In this document: piece after piece, positions 36,742 through 45,292 of the stretch
Layout of the letters: each line of letters starts with the position of its first letter
Position numbering within the stretch: position 1 is the first letter of the stretch
Assembly: GCA_030038195.1 (NCBI GenBank)
Contig: JASHPJ010000087.1
Coordinates: 1 to 64,000, forward strand
Reading direction: 5' to 3'
Length of the DNA: 64,000 nt
Source of the DNA: Acidobacteriaceae bacterium
GTDB lineage: Bacteria; Acidobacteriota; Terriglobia; Terriglobales; Acidobacteriaceae
Made by a program: the position numbers and the translations under genes
The notes under the pieces: model-generated
What the model was told of the DNA's origin: nothing
The model's database searches: none
Seen by the model: the letters and a program-made list of their open reading frames with translations, nothing else

Positions 36742-37418
36742 TTGAGCGGGGTGAGGTGGATGACGAGGCCGTCGCTTTGGGGCTCGATGCGCACGTCTGT
36801 CAGATTTGGAACCAGGTAGTGGGCGGCGGCGAGGGACTCGACCGGGTGCGAAAAGGTAGTGGCCACCACGATGCAGCCGGCGGCGTGGCCGGCTTTGGCT
36901 CCGGAAGACGAGTCTTCAAAGACGACACACTGCTCGGGCGGAACGCCGAGGATTGCAGCCCCGGCAAGGAACGGCTCGGGGTTCGGCTTGCCTTGCTTCA
37001 CCTGGTCGGCCGTGACGATGCGGTCCGGCACGGAGACGCCGCCGGCAGCCAGGCGCACGCGGGCCAGCCGCTCGGTGGCGCTGGTAACCACCGTCCAGGA
37101 ACCCTTGGGAAGAACAGCCAGAAGATCGAGGACGCCGGGGAGAACGGTGAGGCCTTCGTTGTCGTCCACTTCGAAGTTTTCGATAACCTTTAGCTCGGCG
37201 TGGCTGTCGAGATCGGGGCGCAGACGGGCGACGGTTTCCACAGCGCGCCGGCCGTGGGCGATGCTGATGGCGTATTCGGGGTCGATGCCGCGCATGTGGG
37301 ACCATTTGGTCCAGCTTCGCTCGACCGAGCCGAGCGAAGAGATGAGGATGCCGTCCATGTCGAAGAGGATACCCTTGCAGCGAATCAGGACCGGGGAAGA
37401 GGCGACGGAAGAGGCCAT
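36735..37418 (-). CDS. HAD-family phosphatase (beta-PGM-like)
   Basis: A 227-residue HAD phosphatase of the beta-phosphoglucomutase/YcjU type. Motif I is FDMDGIL (Asp nucleophile plus DxDG; the residue after G is Ile rather than Val/Thr). Motif II is VVTSAT, motif III is VKQGKPNPEPF with its Lys, and motif IV is VVFEDSSSGAKAG. The helical cap contains SMDG-free HMRGIDPE. It likely dephosphorylates a small sugar phosphate in the cytoplasm; the substrate is unknown. The stop codon lies inside a purine-rich repeat. No clear ribosome site precedes the ATG. Confidence 0.85.
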   Translation of the reverse strand: MASSVASSPVLIRCKGILFDMDGILISSLGSVERSWTKWSHMRGIDPEYAISIAHGRRAVETVARLRPDLDSHAELKVIENFEVDDNEGLTVLPGVLDLLAVLPKGSWTVVTSATERLARVRLAAGGVSVPDRIVTADQVKQGKPNPEPFLAGAAILGVPPEQCVVFEDSSSGAKAGHAAGCIVVATTFSHPVESLAAAHYLVPNLTDVRIEPQSDGLVIHLTPLNP

Positions 37419-37579
37419 GGATCTATTGTATCGGGAGGGTGCTGGCGAGGTGGTCGTGGCGAGGCGGCAGTTTCAAGGTTTGTCAGCAGTCTGAAGTTTA
37501 TCTGGCATCCTTTTTGACACAAACTCATCACTTTGCGATGCTCAATACACCAGCGGCGACCGGCCTCTCGAAGTGAAGA

Positions 37580-37768
37580 ATGACAATCGATGAAAGACTT
37601 GACGCGATAGCGAATCACCTCGAACTGCTCAGCGTCGATCACCGCCAGTTCAGCACAGACGAGATCAAGATGCGCAGCGTGATGGATGACCTCCTCGCCG
37701 GGTTTGGCACGCTCGTGGAGCTGGTTCGCAGTCACGAACAGCTCATTGCACGACTCGAAGGCCGCTAA
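37580..37768 (+). CDS. Small coiled-coil hypothetical protein
   Basis: An open frame of 62 residues, strongly acidic and amphipathic (RLDAIANHLELLSVDHRQF...LLAGFGTLVELVRSHEQLIARLEGR), with a likely long helix. GAAGTGAAGA directly precedes the ATG as a weak ribosome site. Possible short regulators or antitoxin-like proteins look like this, but no partner gene is present. It lies between divergent larger genes. Confidence 0.5.
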   Translation: MTIDERLDAIANHLELLSVDHRQFSTDEIKMRSVMDDLLAGFGTLVELVRSHEQLIARLEGR

Positions 37769-37833
37769 ATAACTACCGTCTAAAAACCGGCAGGTTTGGT
37801 TGCGACTGGAAGTCGCCAGGTTGAGAGCTCCCT

Positions 37834-40455
37834 TTAGCGATTTCCTGCTTTTGATTCATTGCGCTGTAGATTCTCTGTGAAGCTGAAGGTGATTTTGGGT
37901 GGGTTGGCAAAGGTCAGGGCGCCTCGAACGGAGTGGGTATGGCCGGCTTGGCGAACCTGGTTCTGGCCGAAGGTGATGGAGCCGCTGGCAACGGCGGCGT
38001 CGGCGGTCCAGTGGTCGAAGCGGGTGAGCGCGGGCGGGAACGTGGTGCGGGATGCCACAGCCGCGGCGATGGCACCGTGCTGGCAGTCGAGATGGAGCTC
38101 ACCCTTTGCCGAGCTGGCCACATCTGCGGCGGTGTAGCCGGAAAACTCCAGCTTGCCGGAGCCGCTGACTGCGCCGCCGGACCAGCGCAGGCCGATCAAC
38201 TGGCCGAGAGCCGCGGGGCTGAGTTTCTGGAAGCTGCCTTCGAGCTCGTAGGAGGGCTTGTCCTGGTCGGTAGCGGGTTTCTGCAGTGTTCCGGAGAGCT
38301 GGAGCTGGCCGCCGAGCAGGCCGGCATCGAGACCGGTGATCTCCGCGCCGTCGGGGTCGATGCGCACAGTTGCCGAGGGCTGGCGGAGTGTGACCGGACC
38401 GAGCACGAGCGAATCGGCTTTGATGGCGCCCTGCAGCCGGGGCCAGGGCGGCGCTGACGAGGGATGCAGGCGGTCAATCAGGTCCGAAAGCAGCGAACCC
38501 TGCTCGCGCACGCCAAGAATCGCTGTCTGCAGCCTGGCCGCATCCAGATCGCCCAGCGCAAGCTGGAACTGCGGCAGGCATGGCTCCGGGCCGGGGCAGT
38601 CGAGCGGAAGATCGAGGCTGGCTGTTCCTTTCACCGTGCCGTAAGAAAAGACGAACGGATCCCAGTGAAGCCGGCCATCGCCCAGGTGCAGCGTCGCCTG
38701 CACGATCTCCAGATGATTGGCAAGGAAATCCGCACGCCAGTTGGCGTCGTGGAGGGTCATGGTTCCAGAGAGCGTGTCGCCGCTCTGGCGCGCGGCTGCA
38801 GGCGCACCGTTCTCAGCAGGAATCTCCTCTGCCGGGAGCCACGGGCCGGTGACGCTGAGGTCAAGAGTGATCGGGTCTCCGGCAAGACCGTCAAAGCCGG
38901 CCTGGCTTGAAAAACCCGCAGCCTGTGCAAGCTGGCGGGCCCGCGCGAAGCTCACCGGGCCGTGCAGATCGACCTGATAGCCGCTGAGCGCCAGGCGGAA
39001 GCTGACGGCAAGCGGCGCAGCGGCGCCGGCAGGCAGCAACACGGAGCCTGCCAATGCCTGCCCGGCTGCAGCCTCCACAGCCGGCTCCAGAACGACTTTG
39101 GCGGCGCGGACAGGCTGGCTGAGGCCGCCGCCGCTCAGCTCGAAGCCGTCCAGCGTCAGCGAGCCGGTTAGCGGACCCGGCGCGGGCTCAAGACGAGCCC
39201 GCCTGGCTGGAACAGGCCGTTTCTTCTGCGGCGTCGCAGCGGGCTGAGCGGCGGAGTAGACAAGCTTGCCGCTGACGGTGCCCCCGGCTTCGAGATCGGT
39301 CGCAATGCCACTGCGCACGGTGCGCAGCAGGTCAAGACCTGCGCCGGCTGCGATCTGGTCGAGAACGAGCGTGAGGTTTGACGGCCGGATGGTGGCGGAC
39401 TGCCCAGGAGTCAGATTGCCGGTGAGCTGGATGCGGCCGTCGCCCAGCGGAGAGCTGCAGTCGAGATTTTCGAGCGAGCGCAGCGAGTAGTGATAAACGA
39501 AGGCGCAGTTGGCGTCGAAGTCAAGCGGCTCGGCGGGAGCGAACTCGGCGCGATGGACTCCGGTGGCGCGTAGTTGCGTCGTAACGTGTGCTGCGTCGGC
39601 GGTGCCATCCAGGTGCAGGTCGCCGGTGAGATCGCCGCGCCAGCCGGGGTCGGAGCCGATCAGCAGGCGGGAAAGCTGGCCAAGCTGGGCCTCGCGCCAA
39701 TCGAGGTCGATGTGGACGGGCATCTCGCGCAGCTCGGGCGCGCGATGCACGCTGGCTTCCAGGCGCACCTCCCCGGTGTCTTCCAGGTAGAGGCTTACGT
39801 CTGTGCGTGCAGGCTGGCCGCGCAGGCGGATGCGCCATTCGCCGGGATCGGCCTGCCAGAACTCGAAGTCGGTATTGACCAGGGAGAACGGGAGTTTTTC
39901 CGCGCCGTTCTTGATGTTGATGCGCGAGTTGGTGGCTTCGAGATAGGGTAGCGGCAGGACGCCGCGTGCCGGCTCACCGCTGCCAATCGATCCCGCTTTC
40001 GCGGCGGCGGTGCGGAAAAGTGGATCCAGGTTCCAGCGGCCGGGCCCGGCGCGCACCACGTTGAGGCTGGCTTCGTCCACGCTGATGGTATCGATAGCCA
40101 GGCGGCCGCGTAACAGAGAGAGCAGGCGGATGGAGGCAGTGACCGTGTTGGCGTGAAGCACCGGCTCGGCGCCGTAGGCCGGGTCTTCAGCCACATTCAG
40201 GTCAGTGATGACAAAGCCGGGCCGCGGCAACAGGCGCAGTTCGACCGACGACAGCCGCACCGGCCTGCCCAGCGAGGCGGAGATCAGCCGGGTGATGCGG
40301 GCCTTGTATTTGCCGATGCTGAACATCGGCGGAACAAAGATGAAGGCCAGAATGAGCAGGACTGCCGCGGCCAGGGCAATACGAATCCGCCGGCGGCCAG
40401 CTCCGGCACCGCGAGCAGGCGCAGCCGTTTGCCGGCCTTGGGCGTCGTGCATCAT
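37834..40455 (-). CDS. AsmA-family protein
   Basis: An 873-residue envelope protein. One N-terminal membrane helix (IALAAAVLLILAFIFVPPMF) is followed by the AsmA opening (ARITRLISASLGRPVRLSSVELRLLPRPGFVITDLNVAEDP). Next comes a very long beta-rich periplasmic region with repeated beta-groove segments and a C-terminal AsmA region (KGELHLDCQHGAIAAAV, SVRGALTFANPPKITFSF). AsmA proteins are thought to carry or position lipids between the membranes. It lies 5 bases after lepB1, so it is co-transcribed with the signal-peptidase and rnc cluster. Confidence 0.85.
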   Translation of the reverse strand: MMHDAQGRQTAAPARGAGAGRRRIRIALAAAVLLILAFIFVPPMFSIGKYKARITRLISASLGRPVRLSSVELRLLPRPGFVITDLNVAEDPAYGAEPVLHANTVTASIRLLSLLRGRLAIDTISVDEASLNVVRAGPGRWNLDPLFRTAAAKAGSIGSGEPARGVLPLPYLEATNSRINIKNGAEKLPFSLVNTDFEFWQADPGEWRIRLRGQPARTDVSLYLEDTGEVRLEASVHRAPELREMPVHIDLDWREAQLGQLSRLLIGSDPGWRGDLTGDLHLDGTADAAHVTTQLRATGVHRAEFAPAEPLDFDANCAFVYHYSLRSLENLDCSSPLGDGRIQLTGNLTPGQSATIRPSNLTLVLDQIAAGAGLDLLRTVRSGIATDLEAGGTVSGKLVYSAAQPAATPQKKRPVPARRARLEPAPGPLTGSLTLDGFELSGGGLSQPVRAAKVVLEPAVEAAAGQALAGSVLLPAGAAAPLAVSFRLALSGYQVDLHGPVSFARARQLAQAAGFSSQAGFDGLAGDPITLDLSVTGPWLPAEEIPAENGAPAAARQSGDTLSGTMTLHDANWRADFLANHLEIVQATLHLGDGRLHWDPFVFSYGTVKGTASLDLPLDCPGPEPCLPQFQLALGDLDAARLQTAILGVREQGSLLSDLIDRLHPSSAPPWPRLQGAIKADSLVLGPVTLRQPSATVRIDPDGAEITGLDAGLLGGQLQLSGTLQKPATDQDKPSYELEGSFQKLSPAALGQLIGLRWSGGAVSGSGKLEFSGYTAADVASSAKGELHLDCQHGAIAAAVASRTTFPPALTRFDHWTADAAVASGSITFGQNQVRQAGHTHSVRGALTFANPPKITFSFTENLQRNESKAGNR

Positions 40456-40460
40456 GCAGC

Positions 40461-41312
40461 CTACCGTATCAGATGGAACGTGCGGCTCCAGCGCGTGTCC
40501 GTGAAGAAATGCAGGGCCACGTGCACCATCCAGGCTACGCGGTTGCCGACCCCGGTCTCGTCGTACACCGACTCGGGCGTCTTGAACGACCAGTAGTTGA
40601 ACAGCGGGCGCCCTACGACGTTAGCTCTGGGAACGAATCCCCAGAAGCGCGAGTCGAGGCTGTCGTGGCGATTGTCGCCCATCATGAAATACATGCCGGG
40701 GGGGACGACAAGATCGCCATTGACGACGTGGTTGGGAAAGTCGACGGCCCAGCTCTCGGTGGCGCCGCCCGGCTGCGGCCACGGCGGAACGGAGGGAAAC
40801 TCGTCGAGGAACTCGGAATAATTCTGCGGGGTGGTAGGCTGCGCGTGCGGCTGGGCCTGCGCCACTCCGTTGACGATCACGATGCCGTTGCGCAGGTGGA
40901 TATGGTCGCCGGGAACGCCGATGAGGCGCTTGACCAGGAAGAGATACTGCGGCTTGCCGTCGGCGTCGGGCTCAGGCTCCGGGGAGGGCTTGATGAAGAC
41001 CACGATATCGCCGCGGCGCGGCTCGCGGTAGTGGACCAGCGGCATCCACCTGCTGGGGGGCGCGAGCGTGATGCGGTCCACGACGAGGTGATCGCCCACC
41101 AGCAGCGTCTTTTCCATGGAGCCCGAGGGGATGAGGAAGTTCTGCGCGAGGAAGGTGAGGATGAACAGACCGACGACAAGCACTCCGCAGATGCTGGCGA
41201 CTGCTTCAAAAGGAGTCTCTTCCACTTTTTCTCGGGCGGGAGCCGGTTCAGGCTTTGCCTCAGGCGGTTCCTGGACGGCCAGCGATTTTTTCTTGGTCAT
41301 GCTGTCGCTCAT
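40461..41312 (-). CDS. lepB: Signal peptidase I, copy 1
   Basis: A 283-residue inner-membrane serine protease (Ser/Lys dyad) that removes signal peptides. After an acidic tail (residues 1-35), a membrane helix (ICGVLVVGLFILTFLAQNF) precedes IPSGSMEKTLLVGDHLVV (nucleophile Ser). The general base is in LVKRLIGVPGD (Lys), and the box E motif is GDNRHDSLDSRFWGFVP. Compared with copy 2 it has the canonical PSGSM and a longer insertion (SPEPEPDADGK). Its start at 41312 lacks an obvious ribosome site. It is followed 5 bases later by asmA. Confidence 0.95.
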   Translation of the reverse strand: MSDSMTKKKSLAVQEPPEAKPEPAPAREKVEETPFEAVASICGVLVVGLFILTFLAQNFLIPSGSMEKTLLVGDHLVVDRITLAPPSRWMPLVHYREPRRGDIVVFIKPSPEPEPDADGKPQYLFLVKRLIGVPGDHIHLRNGIVIVNGVAQAQPHAQPTTPQNYSEFLDEFPSVPPWPQPGGATESWAVDFPNHVVNGDLVVPPGMYFMMGDNRHDSLDSRFWGFVPRANVVGRPLFNYWSFKTPESVYDETGVGNRVAWMVHVALHFFTDTRWSRTFHLIR

Positions 41313-41439
41313 TGCAGGGTTTTTACTAATTCAATCCAAATTCAAATTCAAAACTCGTTGAAAAGACCCCTCCAAGGAATCTCTGATTAAGTCATTGACT
41401 CATCCTCAGGGGCTAAAACTCCATTCATCTTACGGCACT

Positions 41440-41465
41440 CAGGGCACGGCTGAAGTTGTGTCCTG
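41440..41465. repeat. Palindromic repeat GGGCACGGCTTCAGCC family, copy 1
   Basis: CAGGGCAC (41440-41447) and GTGTCCTG form an imperfect 8-bp stem around GGCTGAAGTT. The adjacent CCTCAGGGGCTAAAACTCC (from 41405) looks like the rest of the same unit. It lies between the two lepB genes. A related copy is at 60801-60834. Confidence 0.45.
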
Positions 41466-41553
41466 GCACTTCGTGTTTGCCTCTGCAGCCTCGTTTTTTG
41501 ACTTAATAATTGCTTTCCGCTCCGCTCTCTCAACTCCCAGGAAGGCTCGCTCT

Positions 41554-42348
41554 TCAGTGCACGACGCGGAAGATGCGCTTCCAGCGCGCAAAGGCTGCGA
41601 GTCTTCCGGAAAGATTGCTATCGTGTCCGAGTCTATCATCCGCAGCTTGTTGCGCGGCCTGCTGCACATCGGTGCCGGAGGGGCGGCGCAGCGAGAAGTA
41701 GATGATCAGCGGCCGGGCGACGATGGCCTGCTGCGGCACAAAGCCCCAGTAGCGCGAATCGTTGCTGTGGTTGCGATTGTCGCCCAGCACGAAATACTCG
41801 CCGGCAGGCACCAGCAGCTCGCCGTTGCGGGTGAGGCTCTGCATCTGGCGCCACCAGTCGGGGTCGACCTGCGGATCCGAATAAGCCCTGGCCGGGAAGT
41901 TGTCGCGGAAGGCATTCGGAGGAGCCGGCTCGAAGGCGGCGTAGGGCTCGTCGAGCGGCAGTTCGTTGACAAAGACCTTGCCGTCTTCGATGCGCAGCCG
42001 GTCGCCGGGAAGGCCGATAACCCGCTTCACGAGCAGCCGCGGGTGGGAATGATGAAAGACGACAATGTCGCCGCGCCCCACCGGGCGATAAGGCATGATC
42101 CAGCGGCCGATGCGCCCGGCCGGCGCGTAAACCTGCTTGTTGAAGAGCAGAAAATCGCCCACCAGCAGGGTGCGCTCCATGCTTTCTGACGGGATAAGCA
42201 GCGGCTGCAGCACAAAGGTGAGCAAAAAGAGCGCGACCACCACCGTGCGCAGCAGCGAGGCCGCAGCCTCGGGCAGCGTGGGCAGGTGAGGATGGAGCCA
42301 TGCAAAGCGGCGCGGCGTCTGGACCGGCATGGCGGCGGAGGTGGTCAT
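41554..42348 (-). CDS. lepB: Signal peptidase I, copy 2
   Basis: A 264-residue paralogue of lepB copy 1. The membrane helix is VVVALFLLTFVLQPLLI. The catalytic box reads IPSESMERTLLVGDFLLF, with Glu replacing the Gly of PSGSM next to the nucleophile Ser. LVKRVIGLPGD gives Lys and GDNRNHSNDSRYWGFVP the C-terminal box. The ATG at 42348 overlaps the rnc stop (ATGA), so translation is coupled. Two signal peptidases may divide substrates; the Glu beside the active Ser might change specificity. Confidence 0.94.
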   Translation of the reverse strand: MTTSAAMPVQTPRRFAWLHPHLPTLPEAAASLLRTVVVALFLLTFVLQPLLIPSESMERTLLVGDFLLFNKQVYAPAGRIGRWIMPYRPVGRGDIVVFHHSHPRLLVKRVIGLPGDRLRIEDGKVFVNELPLDEPYAAFEPAPPNAFRDNFPARAYSDPQVDPDWWRQMQSLTRNGELLVPAGEYFVLGDNRNHSNDSRYWGFVPQQAIVARPLIIYFSLRRPSGTDVQQAAQQAADDRLGHDSNLSGRLAAFARWKRIFRVVH

Positions 42349-43145
42349 TGCCTCGTGTGCTCCTGGCCGTTCGCGCCGGAATCGGCAGCCGTCGCGTCCT
42401 CAGCGGCAGTCAGAAGAACAAGCGCGCGGCGCGCGGCGTCCTGCTCGGCGTGCTTCTTGGTGCTGCCCTGGCCGCAGGCAAGCGGCTTTTCAGGCTCGCC
42501 CGGATCGGTCTTGATGCGAACTTCGACGAGAAAGCGTTTGCGGTGATCGGGGCCGCTCTCGCTCTTGACCTGGTAGACGGGCGTGCCGGCGCGCGTGGCC
42601 TGCAGCCGCTCCTGGAGCGCGGATTTGTAGTTGCCGAGCGCGGCTCCGGAGCGCAACTCTTCCGCCAGTTGCTCGGCGGCCTCACCCATCACGCGGCTGC
42701 GCACAAAAGTGCGCACGGGATCGAGGCCGGCATCGAGAAACAGGGCGCCCATCACTGCTTCCATCGTATTCGAAAGCACGGTGCTCTTGTTGCGCAGGCC
42801 GCTGCGGTCTTCACCGCGGCTCAGACGCAGATACCGGCCCAGGCCGATGGAAACGGCGATATTGGCCATGTGATTCCGGCTGACGAGCTGTGCGCGGACC
42901 CGCGTGAGCTCGCCCTCCTGCCACTCCGGATGCGCGGCAAAAAGCGCCTCGGCCACGACCAGGTTGAGGACGGCGTCGCCCAGAAACTCCAGCCGCTCGT
43001 TGTCGCCAAGATCGGCGCCGTCTACGCCGTTCTCATGGGCAAGCTGGTTGGCCAGCGAACGGTGGGTGAGCGCGTTCACCAGGAGCTGCGGGTTGAGGAA
43101 CCGGTGTCCCAGCACGGCTTCGAGTTCACTGAGAGTTGCTTCCAC
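42345..43145 (-). CDS. rnc: Ribonuclease III
   Basis: A 266-residue double-strand RNA nuclease that matures rRNA and regulates mRNA. HRFLNPQLLVNALTHRS opens the domain, NERLEFLGDAVLNLVV is the signature helix with catalytic acids, and NTMEAVMGALFLDAG holds the second acidic set. The C-terminal dsRNA-binding domain runs from NYKSALQERLQA to STKKHAEQDAARRAL. GTG at 43145 is chosen: GAGG lies 5 bases upstream and the family usually starts near this point. A longer TTG form from 43196 lacks a ribosome site. It overlaps lepB2 by 4 bases. Confidence 0.93.
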   Translation of the reverse strand: MEATLSELEAVLGHRFLNPQLLVNALTHRSLANQLAHENGVDGADLGDNERLEFLGDAVLNLVVAEALFAAHPEWQEGELTRVRAQLVSRNHMANIAVSIGLGRYLRLSRGEDRSGLRNKSTVLSNTMEAVMGALFLDAGLDPVRTFVRSRVMGEAAEQLAEELRSGAALGNYKSALQERLQATRAGTPVYQVKSESGPDHRKRFLVEVRIKTDPGEPEKPLACGQGSTKKHAEQDAARRALVLLTAAEDATAADSGANGQEHTRQ

Positions 43146-43260
43146 GTGCGCCTCGTCCGCGAAAGGATTTACGGCAGATGGAGGAAAAGCCTGCAACCTG
43201 AAGTTCCGTGGTCCCGTTCACGCAGCCTGATGTCCGCTTCTCTCGCTCTCCCAGGGCAGG

Positions 43261-45048
43261 TCATTGCGGGTTCTGGGTTCCTTCCGGCCCTGCCTTGGCC
43301 TGTCCGCCCGCAGGAGGGGCAGGAGGATTGTCGTCGCCGGAGTCGTCGCAGCTTTGGCCCTTGACGGTATACGGGGCCTTCACGCCGCGCTCCGCCGCCA
43401 GGCGCGTGTCCTGCTGGCCGTCGCGCACCGTGAGCGCCTCCTTGTACTCGGCCAGGGCCTTGTCGCGCGCGCACTCGAGATCGAGCATGCGGCCAAGGTA
43501 AATGTGCGACCAGGCGAGCAGACGCTGCTGCTTGCTGGTGGCCAGCGTCTGCTGGAAGTCGTCAACCGCCTGATCGGGATGGCCAGTCATCAGGTCCACA
43601 CGCGCCAGGATGAAGTGAGCGCGCGCGCTGTCTGCCACCGATTGCGGCGTGCTGTTCTGCTGGGCAAGCACCTTCTGCGCCATGGAGCGGGCCTCGGCCA
43701 CATCGCCGATAGAGAGCTTGGCTTCAGCCAGGTCGAGCCCCTCCAGCTTGCGCGGCTGGCTGCGCTGCAATACGTCTTCGTCGGCCTCCTTGTCAAAGAC
43801 CGTCTGGCGGGCGCGGTGCACCTGCTGATCCACGTCCATGCTGTAGACCATCTCGCCAATGGTGTCTTTCAGGCTGGCCGGATCTTTCTCGAACTGGATC
43901 ATCTGCTCATAGAAGTACTGGGTGAGCACGAAGCCCTGGCTCATATCGTGCTGCACGGTGGCCACGCGCACGGCTTCAGCCTTTTCAAGCGAGACCTGCC
44001 GCTCATGCTCGTAGCGCGGCAGCGCGGAACGGTCGGCGGTCGGCGGAATCTTGTAGATGGGCACACCGGTATCCATGGTGCGCGCTTCGATGGCCTTGAT
44101 CAGGCACTCGATGGTCAGCGGCACGGTGTCAGACCGGTAGCGGAAGGCGATGGGAGCGTCGCGAATCTCCTTGAGGATAGGCTGGGTGCGATCAATGGCG
44201 TTGGCGCGGGCCAGCAGCAGCGGATCGATTACGTAGTGCAGATAGGCGTGGCGTACATCGGTCATGCGAATCTTGCCATCTGCCGGCGACACCACCACGA
44301 TGTAATCCGTTCCGTAGATACGCGCATTCACCATGCCCGGCGACAGCATGGGCTCGATGACCACGATGAAACGCCGGCCATCGTAAGTGGACGCGGGCAT
44401 CTTGAGGTAGAGATTGGTGTCCACAATCATCTGCGACAGCGCATCGTGCACCATGGCCGCTTCGTCGTCGTAGGTCAGGTGAACCGTCAGCCAGATGCCG
44501 TGCAGGTCTACGGCTTCGGCAAAGGCCTTGAGAATGGGCACAATCTCCGCCACCTGGGTCGCATCGGGCGGCATCTCCGTCAGATCGGCGGTGACTTCCA
44601 TCTCCGGAGGCGGCGTAAGGTAGAGCGCCAGCGAAACGTACTGCGAGATGTCGCTCTCCGTACCGGTCATGCGGTGCTGTGCAATGTAAAGGCACAGCGC
44701 ATCGCGCCTGGCGCGCGCATCCTCGCTTTTGGCCAGCGCCTGGTTGATTTCATCGCGCACGCGTTTGCGCACCGGGGCGCTCTGCTCCAGGCCCTCGTCG
44801 TATCCGCAGGCGTTGAGCGCCGCCGCCATGATGAAGACCGGCTCAGAGCTGATGAGCGAGATGGTTGGGCCGGCGGGATCGATGAGCGAAGGCGCTTTTT
44901 CCTGCGCATAGAGCTGGCCCGGCGAAGAACTGCTGCTAGAGGAGTTGCTGGAAGACTGGGCGCTTAGCGGAGCCGCAGCCAGCATCGACAGGACGCACAG
45001 AGCCGCTAAGGAAAAGCGCGCCCGAGAGCGGGATGGAAACAACTTCAT
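43261..45048 (-). CDS. Exported TPR-containing hypothetical protein
   Basis: A 595-residue protein with signal peptide (FSLAALCVLSMLAAAPLSAQ) and then a Ser-rich stretch of about 13 residues. The middle part has metallopeptidase-like context (an H in YLHYVI, charged helices) but no HExxH, so I do not call it a peptidase. The last third carries TPR-like helices (ARAHFILARVDLMTGHPDQAVDDFQQTL, KALAEYKEALTV). The C-terminal tail is Pro/Gly-rich. Function is unknown. It is upstream of, and close to, rnc on the same strand. Confidence 0.7.
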   Translation of the reverse strand: MKLFPSRSRARFSLAALCVLSMLAAAPLSAQSSSNSSSSSSSPGQLYAQEKAPSLIDPAGPTISLISSEPVFIMAAALNACGYDEGLEQSAPVRKRVRDEINQALAKSEDARARRDALCLYIAQHRMTGTESDISQYVSLALYLTPPPEMEVTADLTEMPPDATQVAEIVPILKAFAEAVDLHGIWLTVHLTYDDEAAMVHDALSQMIVDTNLYLKMPASTYDGRRFIVVIEPMLSPGMVNARIYGTDYIVVVSPADGKIRMTDVRHAYLHYVIDPLLLARANAIDRTQPILKEIRDAPIAFRYRSDTVPLTIECLIKAIEARTMDTGVPIYKIPPTADRSALPRYEHERQVSLEKAEAVRVATVQHDMSQGFVLTQYFYEQMIQFEKDPASLKDTIGEMVYSMDVDQQVHRARQTVFDKEADEDVLQRSQPRKLEGLDLAEAKLSIGDVAEARSMAQKVLAQQNSTPQSVADSARAHFILARVDLMTGHPDQAVDDFQQTLATSKQQRLLAWSHIYLGRMLDLECARDKALAEYKEALTVRDGQQDTRLAAERGVKAPYTVKGQSCDDSGDDNPPAPPAGGQAKAGPEGTQNPQ

Positions 45049-45109
45049 GCAATGACCCTGTCTGCCAGTCTAGTTAGACGCAACGGCAGGGTCAAACGGG
45101 AGATGCAAG

Positions 45110-45141
45110 GGATCAGAGGTCAGGAAATAGGGAATAGGGAG
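45110..45141. repeat. Purine-rich ATCAG/AATAGGG repeat, copy 2
   Basis: A run of GGGATCAGAGGTCAGGAA and TAGGGAATAGGGAG units lies in the gap after the sigma/anti-sigma genes. It pairs in theme, though not in mirror order, with copy 3 at 45257. Confidence 0.4.
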
Positions 45142-45256
45142 AACTCATCTTTCACTGCCTGGTTGAGAAAGAAGAGACAGGCTCGTTGGCGATGCAGGCT
45201 TCACCAATTGAACAGATTGCCAGCTCAGACGTGAACTGAAACCTGAGCCCTGTCTT

Positions 45257-45291
45257 TTCTGACTCCTGACTCCTGATCCCTATTCCCTGTT
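45257..45291. repeat. Purine-rich ATCAG/AATAGGG repeat, copy 3 (inverted)
   Basis: CTGACTCCTGACTCCTGATC followed by CCTATTCCCTG is the complement of the GGGATCAGGAGTCAGGAG pattern and ends two bases before the anti-sigma stop at 45293. Three related runs occur in the window, two of them touching stop codons. Confidence 0.4.
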
Positions 45292-45292
45292 T

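Noticed and set aside
43196-43198. Longer RNase III start at TTG 43196
   Set aside because: Lacks a ribosome site and would add 17 unusual residues before the family's normal start; kept as alternative only.
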